DNA of 64,000 nt, taken from positions 33,618 to 97,617 of the forward strand of contig NZ_CP047292.1 in NCBI RefSeq assembly GCF_018279165.1, in the 5' to 3' direction. This DNA is from Falsirhodobacter algicola. Lineage in GTDB: Bacteria; Pseudomonadota; Alphaproteobacteria; Rhodobacterales; Rhodobacteraceae. Every line of letters begins with the position of its first letter. Position 1 is the first letter of the stretch. The position numbers and the translations under genes are program-made. A model generated the notes under the pieces. It worked only from the letters and a program-made list of their open reading frames with translations, had not been told where the DNA came from and did not search any database. Below are positions 1-8,159 of the stretch, piece by piece.

Positions 1-403
1 TGTTGATGGCGAAGATGGACACCATGATCCCGCCGCCGCCAAGGCCCTGAAGCGCCCGCGCCGCGATCAAGAGCGGCATGGTCGGCGCCAGCGCGCAGGC
101 CAGCGATCCCGCGATGAAGATCGCCACCGCCGCCATCATGACGTATTTGCGGCCAAAGAGATCGCCGAGCTTGCCGTAGATCGGCATCACCGTGCTTTGC
201 GCCAGAAGGTAGCTGGCGGCGACCCAGCCGAACTGCTCCATCCCGCCCAGATCGCCGACGATGGAGGGAAGCGCCGTCGCGACCACCTGATTGTCCAGCG
301 TCGCCATGAACATGGACAGCATCAGGAAGGCGAATATGACCTGACGGCGCCCACGGGACAGGCCCAGCCCGTGCGGGGCTTCGGCCGGCATGCTGATGGC
401 CAT
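1..403 (-). CDS. MFS drug efflux transporter, DHA2 family (N-terminal part, cut by window edge)
   Basis: Only the first ~134 residues are present; the gene runs off the left edge. The translation shows the first helices of a DHA2 (EmrB/QacA-type, 14-helix) proton antiporter: LDNQVVATALPSIVG matches the helix-1 motif LDxTVVNVALP, and GKLGDLFGRK is the MFS motif A loop between helices 2 and 3. Members export drugs or metabolites across the inner membrane. The start at 403 is supported by AGGAG about 8 nt upstream on the minus strand. The promoter region holds overlapping palindromes (450-465) that could be a repressor site. The substrate cannot be told from this fragment. Confidence 0.85.
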   Translation of the reverse strand, partial: MAISMPAEAPHGLGLSRGRRQVIFAFLMLSMFMATLDNQVVATALPSIVGDLGGMEQFGWVAASYLLAQSTVMPIYGKLGDLFGRKYVMMAAVAIFIAGSLACALAPTMPLLIAARALQGLGGGGIMVSIFAIN

Positions 404-449
404 CGACGGCGCTCCTATACGGTTCCCGGATGATCGGGACATATGGCCA

Positions 450-465
450 CCGTATACGGCCGTAT
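450..465. promoter_or_regulatory. Overlapping palindromes upstream of the DHA2 efflux gene, possible repressor operator
   Basis: Two perfect palindromes overlap here: ccgtatacgg (450-459) and atacggccgtat (454-465). A further half-copy, tatacgg, lies at 416-422, nearer the efflux start at 403. Short overlapping palindromes in front of a DHA2 pump are typical of TetR- or MarR-type repressor sites, but no regulator gene is visible on this side, so the assignment is inference. Confidence 0.4.
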
Positions 466-467
466 GC

Positions 468-489
468 AAGGGGGCTCCGCGCCCCCCTT
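468..489 (-). terminator. Possible hairpin terminator after the inositol monophosphatase gene
   Basis: aaggggg (468-474) pairs with ccccctt (483-489) around an 8-nt loop, 6 bases past the stop codon of the minus-strand gene. There is no clear T tract after it, so it is a weak candidate. Confidence 0.35.
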
Positions 490-495
490 ACCGGA

Positions 496-1284
496 TCAGG
501 CGCCGCGGATGATCTTGCGGAAGGGTTCGAACAGCCCTTCGTTGCCGACGATGACCGAACCGCTTTCCAGCGGGTCCTGCCCCTCGCGGATGCCGGAGAT
601 GAGGCCGCCCGCTTCGCGCACGATCACGAGGCCCGCCGCCATGTCCCACGCGTTGATCCCGCGCTCCCAGTAGCCGTCGTACCGACCGGCCGCGACATAG
701 GCCAGATCCAGCGCCGCCGCGCCCCAGCGGCGCACCCCGGCGCAGACCGGCATCAGACGCGCCAGATCCTGCAGCGTGGCCGGCAGCGGCCCGCGCCCGG
801 CAAAGGGCACGCCGGTGGCGAAGATGCCCTCGATCATCTGGCGACGGCCCGACACGCGCAGGCGGCTGTCGTTCATCCATGCCCCGGCGCCCTTTTCGGC
901 CCAGAACATCTCGTCCTTGGCAGCGTCGTAGACGACACCGGAAACGATCTCCCCCTTATGCTCCAGCGCGATGGAGACGGCCCAATGCGGCAGGCCGTGC
1001 AGGAAGTTCGTCGTGCCGTCCAGCGGATCGACGATCCAGCGGCGGGTGGGGTCCTGACCGTCGGTCTCGCCCGTTTCCTCGCCCAGCCAGCCATAGGTGG
1101 GGCGGGCGGTCATCAGTTCTTCCTTGATGATCCGTTCGGCTTCGCGGTCGGCGCGCGAAACGAAGTCGCCCGGCCCCTTGGAGGAGACCTGAAGGTTCTC
1201 CACCTCGCGGAAGTCCTTCACCAGCGAGCGGCCGGCCTTGCGGGCCGCCTTGATCATGACGTTGAGGTTCGCGCTGCCTTGCAT
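496..1284 (-). CDS. Inositol monophosphatase family protein (SuhB-like)
   Basis: A 262-residue Mg2+-dependent sugar/inositol phosphatase of the IMPase fold. Visible motifs are the GEETG metal-ligand segment (WLGEETGETDG), the signature WIVDPLDGTTNFLHGLPHWAVSIAL with metal-binding Asp residues, and a C-terminal INAWDMAAGLVIVREAGG matching the WDxAAG motif. The family hydrolyses myo-inositol 1-phosphate or related phosphates such as 3'-phosphoadenosine 5'-phosphate. The start at 1284 follows AGGAG with 8-nt spacing; the longer in-frame start (1323) lacks a ribosome site. A cytosolic role is expected. The exact substrate is not decided by sequence. Confidence 0.9.
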   Translation of the reverse strand: MQGSANLNVMIKAARKAGRSLVKDFREVENLQVSSKGPGDFVSRADREAERIIKEELMTARPTYGWLGEETGETDGQDPTRRWIVDPLDGTTNFLHGLPHWAVSIALEHKGEIVSGVVYDAAKDEMFWAEKGAGAWMNDSRLRVSGRRQMIEGIFATGVPFAGRGPLPATLQDLARLMPVCAGVRRWGAAALDLAYVAAGRYDGYWERGINAWDMAAGLVIVREAGGLISGIREGQDPLESGSVIVGNEGLFEPFRKIIRGA

Positions 1285-1345
1285 GGGACGGACTCCTGTT
1301 TTCAAGGGCGGGGGTATAGCCAACCGTCCGCGCGAAGGGAAGGGG

Positions 1346-2557
1346 TCAGCGGGCGAACTCGTGCCGCCGCGGCAGCAGGATCGTCAGCACCCCCAAGGCG
1401 GGCAGCCATGCGCAGGCGTGATAGACCGCGCGGATGCCATGTGCATCGGCCGCCAGACCGAGCGCCGCCGCCGCCAGCCCCCCCATCCCGAAGGCCAGCC
1501 CGAAGAAGATCCCGGCCACCATCCCGACCCGTCCGGGCAGGAGTTCCTGCGCCGTCACCACGATCGCGGGGAAGGAAGATGCGATGATGAACCCGATGAT
1601 CATCGTCAGCACCGCCGACCCTGCCAGCCCCACATGCGGCAGCGCCAGCGTGAAGGGCAGCGCCCCGAGGATGGAGAACCAGATCACCGCCGTCGTGCCG
1701 AAGCGGTCGCCGATCGGCCCGCCCAGAAGCGTGCCCGCCGCCACCGCCCCGAGGAACAGGAACAGCATTACCTGCGAGGTCTGCGTGGAGACGCCGAAAC
1801 TCTCGATCAGATAGAAGGTGTAGTAGCTGGAGAGCGAGGCCATATAGGCGTTCTTGGAGAAGGTGAGGAAGGCCAGCACCGTCAGCGCGAGGATGATGCG
1901 CTTGCGCGGCAAGGGCAGGGTGCGGTCGGCCAGAACCTTGCCGCGCGTGCGGGCATACTCGCCATACCAGCGGCCCACGCGGTAGAGGATGGCGATCCCC
2001 GCCGCCGCCAGCACGCAGAACGCCGCGACCGAGGGGCGCCCCAGCGGCACCACGACGAACGCCGCCAGCAGCGGCCCCGCCGCCTGCCCGGCATTGCCGC
2101 CCACCTGAAAGATCGACTGCGCCACCCCGAACCGCCCGCCCGAGGCCATCCGCGCCACGCGGCTGGCTTCGGGATGGAAGACCGCGCTGCCGATCCCGAT
2201 CAGCGCCGCCCCCGCCAGCAGCACGCCGTATCCGGGCGCGAAGGCCAGCACCAAGAGCCCGACGAAGCTGGCGGCCATGCCGATCGGCAGCGACATCGGC
2301 GCGGGGCGGCGGTCGGTGGCGATCCCCACCACCGGCTGCAAGAGCGAGGCCGTGCATTGGAAGATCAGCGTCAGCATCCCGATCTGCCAGTAATCCAACG
2401 CGAAATCGGCCTTCAACACCGGATAGATCGCCGAGAGCAGCGATTGCAGCACGTCGTTGACGAAATGGCACAGGCTGATGGCCAGAATCACGGAATAGGT
2501 GGTCACCTCGGCGCGCCGGTCCGGCACGGGGGTCGCGGCGGTCTGGACATCGGCCAT
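1346..2557 (-). CDS. MFS transporter, fosmidomycin resistance protein (Fsr) type
   Basis: 403 residues, 12 predicted membrane helices. The protein resembles the Fsr family of MFS exporters, whose E. coli member is of similar length (~406 aa) and exports fosmidomycin. Features seen are SLCHFVNDVLQSLLSAIYPVLK in helix 1, GIATDRRPAPM in the first cytoplasmic loop (a motif A variant), AVFHPEASRVARMASGGRFGVAQSIFQVGGNAG in helices 4-5, and GGPIGDRFG in the second half. Start MADVQ at 2557 is preferred over the upstream in-frame ATG because the cytosolic N-terminus then has normal length. It is divergent from the glycine riboswitch and gcv operon; a link to glycine or isoprenoid metabolism is not evident. 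Confidence 0.85.
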   Translation of the reverse strand: MADVQTAATPVPDRRAEVTTYSVILAISLCHFVNDVLQSLLSAIYPVLKADFALDYWQIGMLTLIFQCTASLLQPVVGIATDRRPAPMSLPIGMAASFVGLLVLAFAPGYGVLLAGAALIGIGSAVFHPEASRVARMASGGRFGVAQSIFQVGGNAGQAAGPLLAAFVVVPLGRPSVAAFCVLAAAGIAILYRVGRWYGEYARTRGKVLADRTLPLPRKRIILALTVLAFLTFSKNAYMASLSSYYTFYLIESFGVSTQTSQVMLFLFLGAVAAGTLLGGPIGDRFGTTAVIWFSILGALPFTLALPHVGLAGSAVLTMIIGFIIASSFPAIVVTAQELLPGRVGMVAGIFFGLAFGMGGLAAAALGLAADAHGIRAVYHACAWLPALGVLTILLPRRHEFAR

Positions 2558-2629
2558 GACGAATCCTCTGATGCTTCGGCCGTCATACGCCGGGCCGCAT
2601 GGCATCACCAGAGTCATCTTCGGCGGGGC

Positions 2630-2658
2630 TTGCCAGCCGATGGGCCCCGCGCTAGAGA
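2630..2658 (+). promoter_or_regulatory. Likely sigma70 promoter of the gcv riboswitch transcript
   Basis: TTGCCA (2630-2635) matches the -35 box at 5 of 6 bases. After a 17-bp spacer, TAGAGA (2653-2658) is a weak -10 box (3 of 6). Transcription would start at about 2664, which is where the first paired helix of the riboswitch begins. The agreement of spacing and start supports the call. Confidence 0.5.
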
Positions 2659-2663
2659 TCGAA

Positions 2664-2818
2664 GCATCAGGTCAGGGAGAAGCCGGTTCGCGCCGGTGCC
2701 GAAGGAGCAACCGCCCCGGTAAACTCTCAGGCAAAAGGACCGGCCTGATGCGAAGCTCTGGAGAGAGGCCGCGTGCGGCCCGCCGACGGGATAACGATCT
2801 CAGGCGCAAGGGACAGAG
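2664..2818 (+). ncRNA. Tandem glycine riboswitch (two aptamers)
   Basis: Two adjoining glycine aptamers precede gcvT. Aptamer 1 is closed by an 8-bp helix, gcatcagg (2664-2671) with cctgatgc (2744-2751). It contains the conserved core GCCGAAGGAGCAA and CTCTCAGGCAAAAGGACC. Aptamer 2 is closed by ctctg (2756-2760) with cagag (2814-2818) and contains ccgacgggataacgatctcaggcgcaaggg. The short linker between them is usual for the tandem class. Glycine binding is known to switch on glycine-cleavage genes. Downstream hairpins (2830-2849 and 2854-2867) and ggggg facing cccc directly before the gcvT ATG could form the expression platform, but which helix acts as the switch is inference. Confidence 0.95.
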
Positions 2819-2886
2819 GGGGCATCGCGGAACGGGGATCGGCCCGTTCGGATGCCGGGATTCCGGCCTGATGACGGGGGAACCCC

Positions 2887-3981
2887 ATGGACCTGCAACG
2901 CCTGCCGCTGCATGATCTTCACGTGGAACTTGGGGGGCGCATGGTGCCCTTCGCGGGCTGGCACATGCCCGTGCAGTTCGAAGGCGTGATGGCCGAACAC
3001 CTGCACACCCGCCGCGCCGCCGGCCTGTTCGATGTCAGCCATATGGGGCAGGTAATCCTGCGCCCGCGCACCGACATGGCCGCCCTTTGCGCCGAGATGG
3101 AGGCGCTGATGCCCGTCGCCGCCGCCGCGCTGCCCGAAGGGCGCCAGCGCTATGGCCTGCTGACGAATGCGCAGGGCGGCATCCTCGACGATCTGATGTT
3201 CGCCAACCGGGGGGATCATCTCCTCCTGGTCGTCAATGCCGGCCGCGCCGCCGAGGACATCGCCCATCTGCGCGCCCATCTGGGCGATCAGGTAGAGCCC
3301 GTGACGGACCGCGCGCTTCTGGCGCTGCAGGGCCCGCAGGCCGAAGATGCGCTGGCCCGCCTCGTGCCCGCCGTCATGGCGATGCGCTTCATGGATGTGA
3401 TCACCGCCGACACGCTGTTCGGCGCGCTCTGGATCTCCCGCTCGGGCTATACCGGCGAGGATGGGTTCGAGATTTCGGTCCCCGTGCCGGGCGCCGAGGG
3501 GCTGGCCCGCGCGCTTCTGGCGATGGCGGAGGTGGCCCCCATCGGCCTTGGCGCGCGCGACAGCCTGCGGCTGGAGGCGGGGCTGTGCCTGCATGGCCAT
3601 GACATCGACGCCTCCACCACCCCGGTCGAGGCGGCGCTCTCTTGGGCGATCCCGAAATCGCGGCGCGGCGGAGGATTCCCCGGCGCGGAGCGCATCCTTG
3701 CCGAACTGGCGGACGGCCCCGAACGCCTGCGCGTCGGCCTTGCCCCCGAAGGCCGCGCCCCGATGCGCGAGGGCACGGCCCTCTTCGCCGCCGATGGCAC
3801 CCCCGTCGGCACCGTCACCTCGGGCGGGTTCGGCCCCAGCGTCGGCGCGCCCGTCGCGATGGGCTATGTCGCCGCCGCCCATGCCGCCCCCGGCACCCCC
3901 CTGTTCGGCGAGGTGCGGGGCAAACGCCTGCCCGTCCTCGTCGCCGCGCTTCCCTTCATCCCCGCATCCTTCAAACGCTGA
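2887..3981 (+). CDS. gcvT: Glycine cleavage system T protein (aminomethyltransferase)
   Basis: 364 residues, the usual length. GcvT takes the aminomethyl group from lipoylated GcvH and, with tetrahydrofolate, releases ammonia and forms 5,10-methylene-THF. The N-terminus LHDLHVELGGRMVPFAGWHMPVQF and FDVSHMGQ are hallmark folate-binding segments; SRSGYTGEDGFEI and GLGARDSLRLEAGLCLHGHD are the conserved central motifs. A C-terminal barrel with PVGTVTSGGFGPS follows. First gene of gcvT-gcvH-gcvP, 68 nt after the second riboswitch aptamer. The ribosome site is a plain G-run close to the start and may be masked by local pairing, which fits riboswitch control. Confidence 0.97.
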   Translation: MDLQRLPLHDLHVELGGRMVPFAGWHMPVQFEGVMAEHLHTRRAAGLFDVSHMGQVILRPRTDMAALCAEMEALMPVAAAALPEGRQRYGLLTNAQGGILDDLMFANRGDHLLLVVNAGRAAEDIAHLRAHLGDQVEPVTDRALLALQGPQAEDALARLVPAVMAMRFMDVITADTLFGALWISRSGYTGEDGFEISVPVPGAEGLARALLAMAEVAPIGLGARDSLRLEAGLCLHGHDIDASTTPVEAALSWAIPKSRRGGGFPGAERILAELADGPERLRVGLAPEGRAPMREGTALFAADGTPVGTVTSGGFGPSVGAPVAMGYVAAAHAAPGTPLFGEVRGKRLPVLVAALPFIPASFKR

Positions 3982-3992
3982 GGAGACGTCCC

Positions 3993-4352
3993 ATGAAATA
4001 CACTGAAGAGCACGAATGGCTGCGCGTCGAAGGCGATTATGTCGTCGTCGGCATCACCGAACACGCCGCCGCCCAATTGGGGGATGTGGTGTTCGTCGAA
4101 CTGCCCGAGGTGGAGACGCAGGTCGCCACCGGCGATGAGGTGGTCGTGATCGAAAGCGTCAAGGCCGCGTCCGACATCCTCGCCCCCGTCGACGGCGAGG
4201 TCGTGGAGGTCAATGACGAGCTGGCCTCCAACCCCGGCCTCGTGAACGAGGACCCGACCGGCCGGGCGTGGTTCTTCAAGCTGAAGGTCGAGGATCTGTC
4301 CGTCGTGGATCAGTTCATGGACGAAGACGAATACGCCGATCTGATCGGCTGA
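3993..4352 (+). CDS. gcvH: Glycine cleavage system H protein
   Basis: 119 residues. The lipoyl carrier of the glycine cleavage complex shuttles the methylamine intermediate from GcvP to GcvT. The lipoyl-lysine lies in IESVKAASD (Lys57). EHEWLRVEG at the N-terminus and NEDPTGRAWFFKLK near the C-terminus are family landmarks. The ribosome site aggag (3981-3985) starts at the last base of the gcvT stop codon, so the two genes are probably translationally coupled. Slightly shorter than E. coli GcvH (129 aa) but with all functional parts. Confidence 0.97.
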   Translation: MKYTEEHEWLRVEGDYVVVGITEHAAAQLGDVVFVELPEVETQVATGDEVVVIESVKAASDILAPVDGEVVEVNDELASNPGLVNEDPTGRAWFFKLKVEDLSVVDQFMDEDEYADLIG

Positions 4353-4376
4353 CCCCCTCCCATACGGCAGGACATC

Positions 4377-7217
4377 ATGGCCTATACGCCCGTCGCCTAC
4401 GACCCCTACGACTTCGCCAATCGCCGCCATATCGGCCCCTCTCCGGCCGAGATGGAGGAGATGCTGGCCGTCTGCGGCGTCCGCACCCTCGATCAACTGA
4501 TCGAGGAAACGATCCCCGCCTCCATCCGGCAGGACCGCCCGCTGGATTGGGCGCCCTTGGCCGAGCATGAGCTGCTGGCCAAGATGCGCGAGGTGGCGGG
4601 CCGCAACCGCGTGATGACCCAGCTGATCGGGCAGGGCTATCACGGGACGGTCACGCCCCCGGCGATCCAGCGCAACATTCTGGAAAACCCGGCTTGGTAC
4701 ACCGCCTACACCCCCTATCAGCCCGAGATCGCGCAGGGCCGTCTGGAGGCGCTGCTGAACTTCCAGACGATGGTGTCGGATCTGACGGGTCTGCCGGTGG
4801 CGAATGCCTCGCTCCTCGACGAATCCACCGCGGCGGCCGAGGCGATGGCGATGGCCGAACGCGCATCGAAGTCGAAGGCGCGCGCCTTCTTCGTCGATGA
4901 GGCCTGCCATCCCCAGACGATCGAGGTGATCCGCACCCGCGCCCTGCCGCTGGGCATCGAGGTGATCACCGGCCCCGCCGATACGCTGGACGCCGCCGCC
5001 GTGTTCGGCGCGATCTTCCAATATCCCGGCACCTTCGGCGAGGTGCGCGATTTCACCCCCGAAATCGAGGCCCTGCACGCCGCCGGCGCGCTTGCGGTGG
5101 TCGCGACCGACCTTCTGGCGCTCTGCCTTCTGAAGGAGCCGGGGGCGATGGGCGCGGATATCGCGGTCGGCAGTTCGCAACGCTTCGGCGTGCCGATGGG
5201 CTATGGCGGCCCGCATGCCGCCTTCATGTCCTGCCGCGACGCGCTGAAACGCTCCATGCCGGGGCGGATCGTGGGCGTGTCAGTGGATGCGCGCGGCAAC
5301 AAGGCCTACCGCCTTGCGCTGCAAACGCGCGAGCAGCATATCCGCCGCGAAAAGGCCACCTCCAACGTCTGCACGGCGCAGGCGCTTCTGGCGGTGATGG
5401 CGGGCTTCTATGCCGTGTTCCACGGGCCGAAGGGCCTGCGCGCCATCGCCGAGCGCGTGCATTTCCACACCGTGCGCGTGGCCGAGGCGCTGCGCGCCGC
5501 CGGGGCGGATGTGCAGCCCGCCGCCTTCTTCGACACGATCACCGTGCGGGTGGGCGTGGGCCAGCAGGGCATCATGGCCGCCGCGCGCCATCGCGGCATC
5601 AACCTGCGCCGCGTGGGCCGCGACCGCGTGGGCATCAGCCTTGACGAGACGACCGATGAGGGCGTGATCGCCCGCCTTCTGGACGCCTTCGGCATCGCCG
5701 AGGTGCCCGCCACCGCCGCCGCCCCCGCCGTGCCGGACGCGATGCTGCGCCGCTCCGAGTACCTGACCCATCCGGTATTCCACATGAACCGGGCGGAGTC
5801 GGAGATGATGCGGTACATGCGCCGTCTGGCCGACCGCGATCTGGCGCTGGACCGGGCGATGATCCCCCTCGGCTCCTGCACGATGAAGCTGAACGCCGCG
5901 GCCGAGATGATGCCGATCACATGGCCGGAATTCGGCTCGCTCCATCCCTTCGCGCCGGCCAATCAGGCGCAGGGCTATGCCGAGGCGATCGCCGATCTGT
6001 CGGAAAAGCTCTGCACGATCACCGGCTATGATGCCTTTTCCATGCAGCCCAATTCGGGCGCGCAGGGGGAATATGCGGGGCTTCTGACCATTCAGGCCTA
6101 TCACCGCGCCCGCGGCGAAGGGGAGCGGGACATCTGCCTGATCCCGATGTCGGCGCATGGCACGAATCCGGCCTCGGCGCAGATGGTGGGGATGAAGGTG
6201 GTGGTGGTGAAATCCGCCCCCAACGGCGATGTGGACATCGAGGATTTCCGCGCCAAGGCCGAAGCCGCCGGAACGCGCCTTGCCGCCTGCATGATCACCT
6301 ACCCCTCCACCCATGGCGTCTTCGAAGAGGCCGTGCGCGAGGTGTGCGACATCACGCATCGCCATGGCGGGCAGGTCTATATCGACGGGGCGAACATGAA
6401 CGCGATGGTCGGGCTGGTGAAGCCCGGCGCGATCGGCGGGGATGTCAGCCACCTGAACCTGCACAAGACCTTCGCGATCCCGCATGGCGGCGGCGGGCCC
6501 GGCATGGGGCCGATCGGGGTGAAGGCGCATCTGGCGCCCTTCCTGCCCGGCCATCCCGAAACCGGGGGCGAGGAGGGGCCGGTATCCGCCGCGCCCTATG
6601 GCTCGGCCTCCATCCTGCTGATCTCGTGGGCCTATTGCCTGATGATGGGCGGCGAGGGGCTGGCGCAGGCGACGCGCGTGGCCATCCTGAACGCCAACTA
6701 CATCGCGGCGCGGCTGCGCGGGGCCTATCAGGTGCTGTTCATGGGCAATCGCGGACGGGTGGCGCATGAATGCATCCTCGACACCCGCCCCTTCGCCGAG
6801 GCGGGCGTGACGGTGGACGACATCGCCAAGCGCCTGATCGACAACGGCTTCCACCCCCCGACCATGAGCTTCCCGGTCCCCGGCACGCTGATGGTCGAGC
6901 CCACGGAATCCGAGACCAAGGCCGAGATCGACCGTTTCGTCACAGCGCTTTTGTCGATCCGCGAAGAGATCCGCGCCGTGGAGGACGGGCGCATCGCGGC
7001 CGATGCCTCGCCCCTGCGCCACGCCCCCCACACGGTGGAGGATCTGGTGGCCGAGTGGACGCGCCCCTATGCCCGCGAGGAAGGCTGCTTCCCCGCCGGC
7101 AGCTTCCGGGTGGACAAGTACTGGCCCCCCGTGGGCCGCGTGGACAACGCCTATGGCGATCGCAACCTGATCTGCACCTGCCCGCCGATCGAGACGTATC
7201 AGGACGCCGCCGAATGA
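4377..7217 (+). CDS. gcvP: Glycine dehydrogenase (decarboxylating), P protein
   Basis: 946 residues, the full-length single-chain form with N- and C-terminal halves fused. It decarboxylates glycine with pyridoxal phosphate and loads the remaining methylamine on GcvH lipoate. The N-half begins [14 protein letters not shown] and carries GQGYHGT and [15 protein letters not shown]. The C-half has the PLP lysine in [21 protein letters not shown] (Lys697), with [10 protein letters not shown] and GANMNAMVG upstream. It ends with the conserved [15 protein letters not shown]. It follows gcvH by 24 nt and ends 5 nt before a strong terminator. The L protein (lipoamide dehydrogenase) is not in the window. 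Confidence 0.97.
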   Translation: MAYTPVAYDPYDFANRRHIGPSPAEMEEMLAVCGVRTLDQLIEETIPASIRQDRPLDWAPLAEHELLAKMREVAGRNRVMTQLIGQGYHGTVTPPAIQRNILENPAWYTAYTPYQPEIAQGRLEALLNFQTMVSDLTGLPVANASLLDESTAAAEAMAMAERASKSKARAFFVDEACHPQTIEVIRTRALPLGIEVITGPADTLDAAAVFGAIFQYPGTFGEVRDFTPEIEALHAAGALAVVATDLLALCLLKEPGAMGADIAVGSSQRFGVPMGYGGPHAAFMSCRDALKRSMPGRIVGVSVDARGNKAYRLALQTREQHIRREKATSNVCTAQALLAVMAGFYAVFHGPKGLRAIAERVHFHTVRVAEALRAAGADVQPAAFFDTITVRVGVGQQGIMAAARHRGINLRRVGRDRVGISLDETTDEGVIARLLDAFGIAEVPATAAAPAVPDAMLRRSEYLTHPVFHMNRAESEMMRYMRRLADRDLALDRAMIPLGSCTMKLNAAAEMMPITWPEFGSLHPFAPANQAQGYAEAIADLSEKLCTITGYDAFSMQPNSGAQGEYAGLLTIQAYHRARGEGERDICLIPMSAHGTNPASAQMVGMKVVVVKSAPNGDVDIEDFRAKAEAAGTRLAACMITYPSTHGVFEEAVREVCDITHRHGGQVYIDGANMNAMVGLVKPGAIGGDVSHLNLHKTFAIPHGGGGPGMGPIGVKAHLAPFLPGHPETGGEEGPVSAAPYGSASILLISWAYCLMMGGEGLAQATRVAILNANYIAARLRGAYQVLFMGNRGRVAHECILDTRPFAEAGVTVDDIAKRLIDNGFHPPTMSFPVPGTLMVEPTESETKAEIDRFVTALLSIREEIRAVEDGRIAADASPLRHAPHTVEDLVAEWTRPYAREEGCFPAGSFRVDKYWPPVGRVDNAYGDRNLICTCPPIETYQDAAE

Positions 7218-7221
7218 CGAA

Positions 7222-7250
7222 AAAGGCCCCCGGCATAACCGGGGGCCTTT
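7222..7250. terminator. Bidirectional intrinsic terminator
   Basis: A 12-bp perfect stem, aaaggcccccgg (7222-7233) with ccgggggccttt (7239-7250), closed by the 5-nt loop cataa. It ends gcvP on the plus strand. Read on the minus strand it is followed by a TTTTT run, so it also suits the PRC-barrel gene ending at 7281. Confidence 0.9.
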
Positions 7251-7280
7251 CGCATTGCGCCTAGGCGCGCGATCCGAGGA

Positions 7281-7844
7281 TCACTTCATCCCGCCGAGCC
7301 AGGATTCGTCCAGCTGGGGCTTGGCCTCCAGTTCGTCCTGCGTCAGACGCGTCACGACGGAGAAGTCGTCGCCGTCCTTGACGAAACGCACGTCCTTGAG
7401 GCTCAGCAGCACGGTGTCGTCACCGATGTCCAGCCAGCCGCCGGTTTCGACCGCAAGGCCCACCAGCTTGCCATCCGGCGACATCACGATGTCGTCCACC
7501 TCGCCGATGTCGTTCCAGTCGTCGCTGACGGCATCGTAGCTCGGCGTGGCGTTCCAGTCTTCGTCGCTGACCTCTTCGGCGACGGAGTAGATGTCGGCAC
7601 CCAGCAGCTCATCGGCGCTGATCATCGAGGCATAGTTGTCCTCGGTGGCCACGCCGCTGTTGCCCATCATCATGCCGCCATGATGCATGTCGCCATGCAT
7701 GCCGTCATGATGCATCCCGTCGTGCTGCATCGGCGCTTCGGTGGTGGCCGTCGTGCCCGGTTCGGCTTGCGTCGTCTGTGCGCCGGCAAAGGCGGTGGAC
7801 AGGGCGAGAACCGAAGCGGCGAAGGGAATGGCTTTGAGTTTCAT
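7281..7844 (-). CDS. Exported PRC-barrel domain protein with Met/His-rich segment
   Basis: 187 residues. Residues 1 to ~24 are a signal peptide (KLKAIPFAASVLALSTAFAGAQ). About residues 40-62 form a Met/His/Asp/Gly-rich stretch containing DGMHHDGMHGDMHHGGMMMG, of a type that often binds copper or other soft metals. The C-terminal ~110 residues form a PRC-barrel: LLGADIYSV, WNDIGEVDDIVMSPDGKLVGLAVETGGWLDIGDDTVLLSLKDVRF. PRC-barrels occur in the photosynthetic reaction-centre H subunit and in RimM, and as free proteins in alphaproteobacteria. The start at 7844 has GGAGG upstream; longer frames lack one. Function unknown; a periplasmic metal or stress role is inferred only from composition. Confidence 0.8.
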   Translation of the reverse strand: MKLKAIPFAASVLALSTAFAGAQTTQAEPGTTATTEAPMQHDGMHHDGMHGDMHHGGMMMGNSGVATEDNYASMISADELLGADIYSVAEEVSDEDWNATPSYDAVSDDWNDIGEVDDIVMSPDGKLVGLAVETGGWLDIGDDTVLLSLKDVRFVKDGDDFSVVTRLTQDELEAKPQLDESWLGGMK

Positions 7845-8159
7845 GGATTCCTCCAGTTTATTCTGCAGTGCGGCATGGCCGCGATCTGCGCAGGGTGTCA
7901 CAGCCGTGGGGGCTGCGGGCGGGACCGGCGGAGCGATTGCCGCCCCGGCCCGCCTGTCGACGGCGAGAGCGTCGGATGCGCCGGGCGTCGTATCGTCTGG
8001 CGTGTCGCGTTCTCTCGTCTCATCATGGCGAACCAACACGCAGACCGCGGCGAGGTTCCGCCGATGCGCGGTATTTTTGGGCAAAGCGCGAATTTCTGCG
8101 TGTGCGGACAGTGGATTGACCCATGGACGTGCGCCATCTTCCTGTCATAAAGGAAGCAC
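7845..8159. other. Divergent intergenic region, no gene seen
   Basis: 315 bases between two divergent genes. Frames that remain open here continue those of the flanking genes upstream of their ribosome sites and look non-coding. No RNA gene or strong palindrome was recognised. It presumably holds the promoters of the PRC-barrel gene and of opgC. Confidence 0.5.

Noticed and set aside
430..1587. Long plus-strand open frame opposite the inositol monophosphatase gene
   Set aside because: Its translation is an Arg/Ala/Pro/His-rich mirror of a clearly recognisable gene on the other strand; no ribosome site and no family resemblance.
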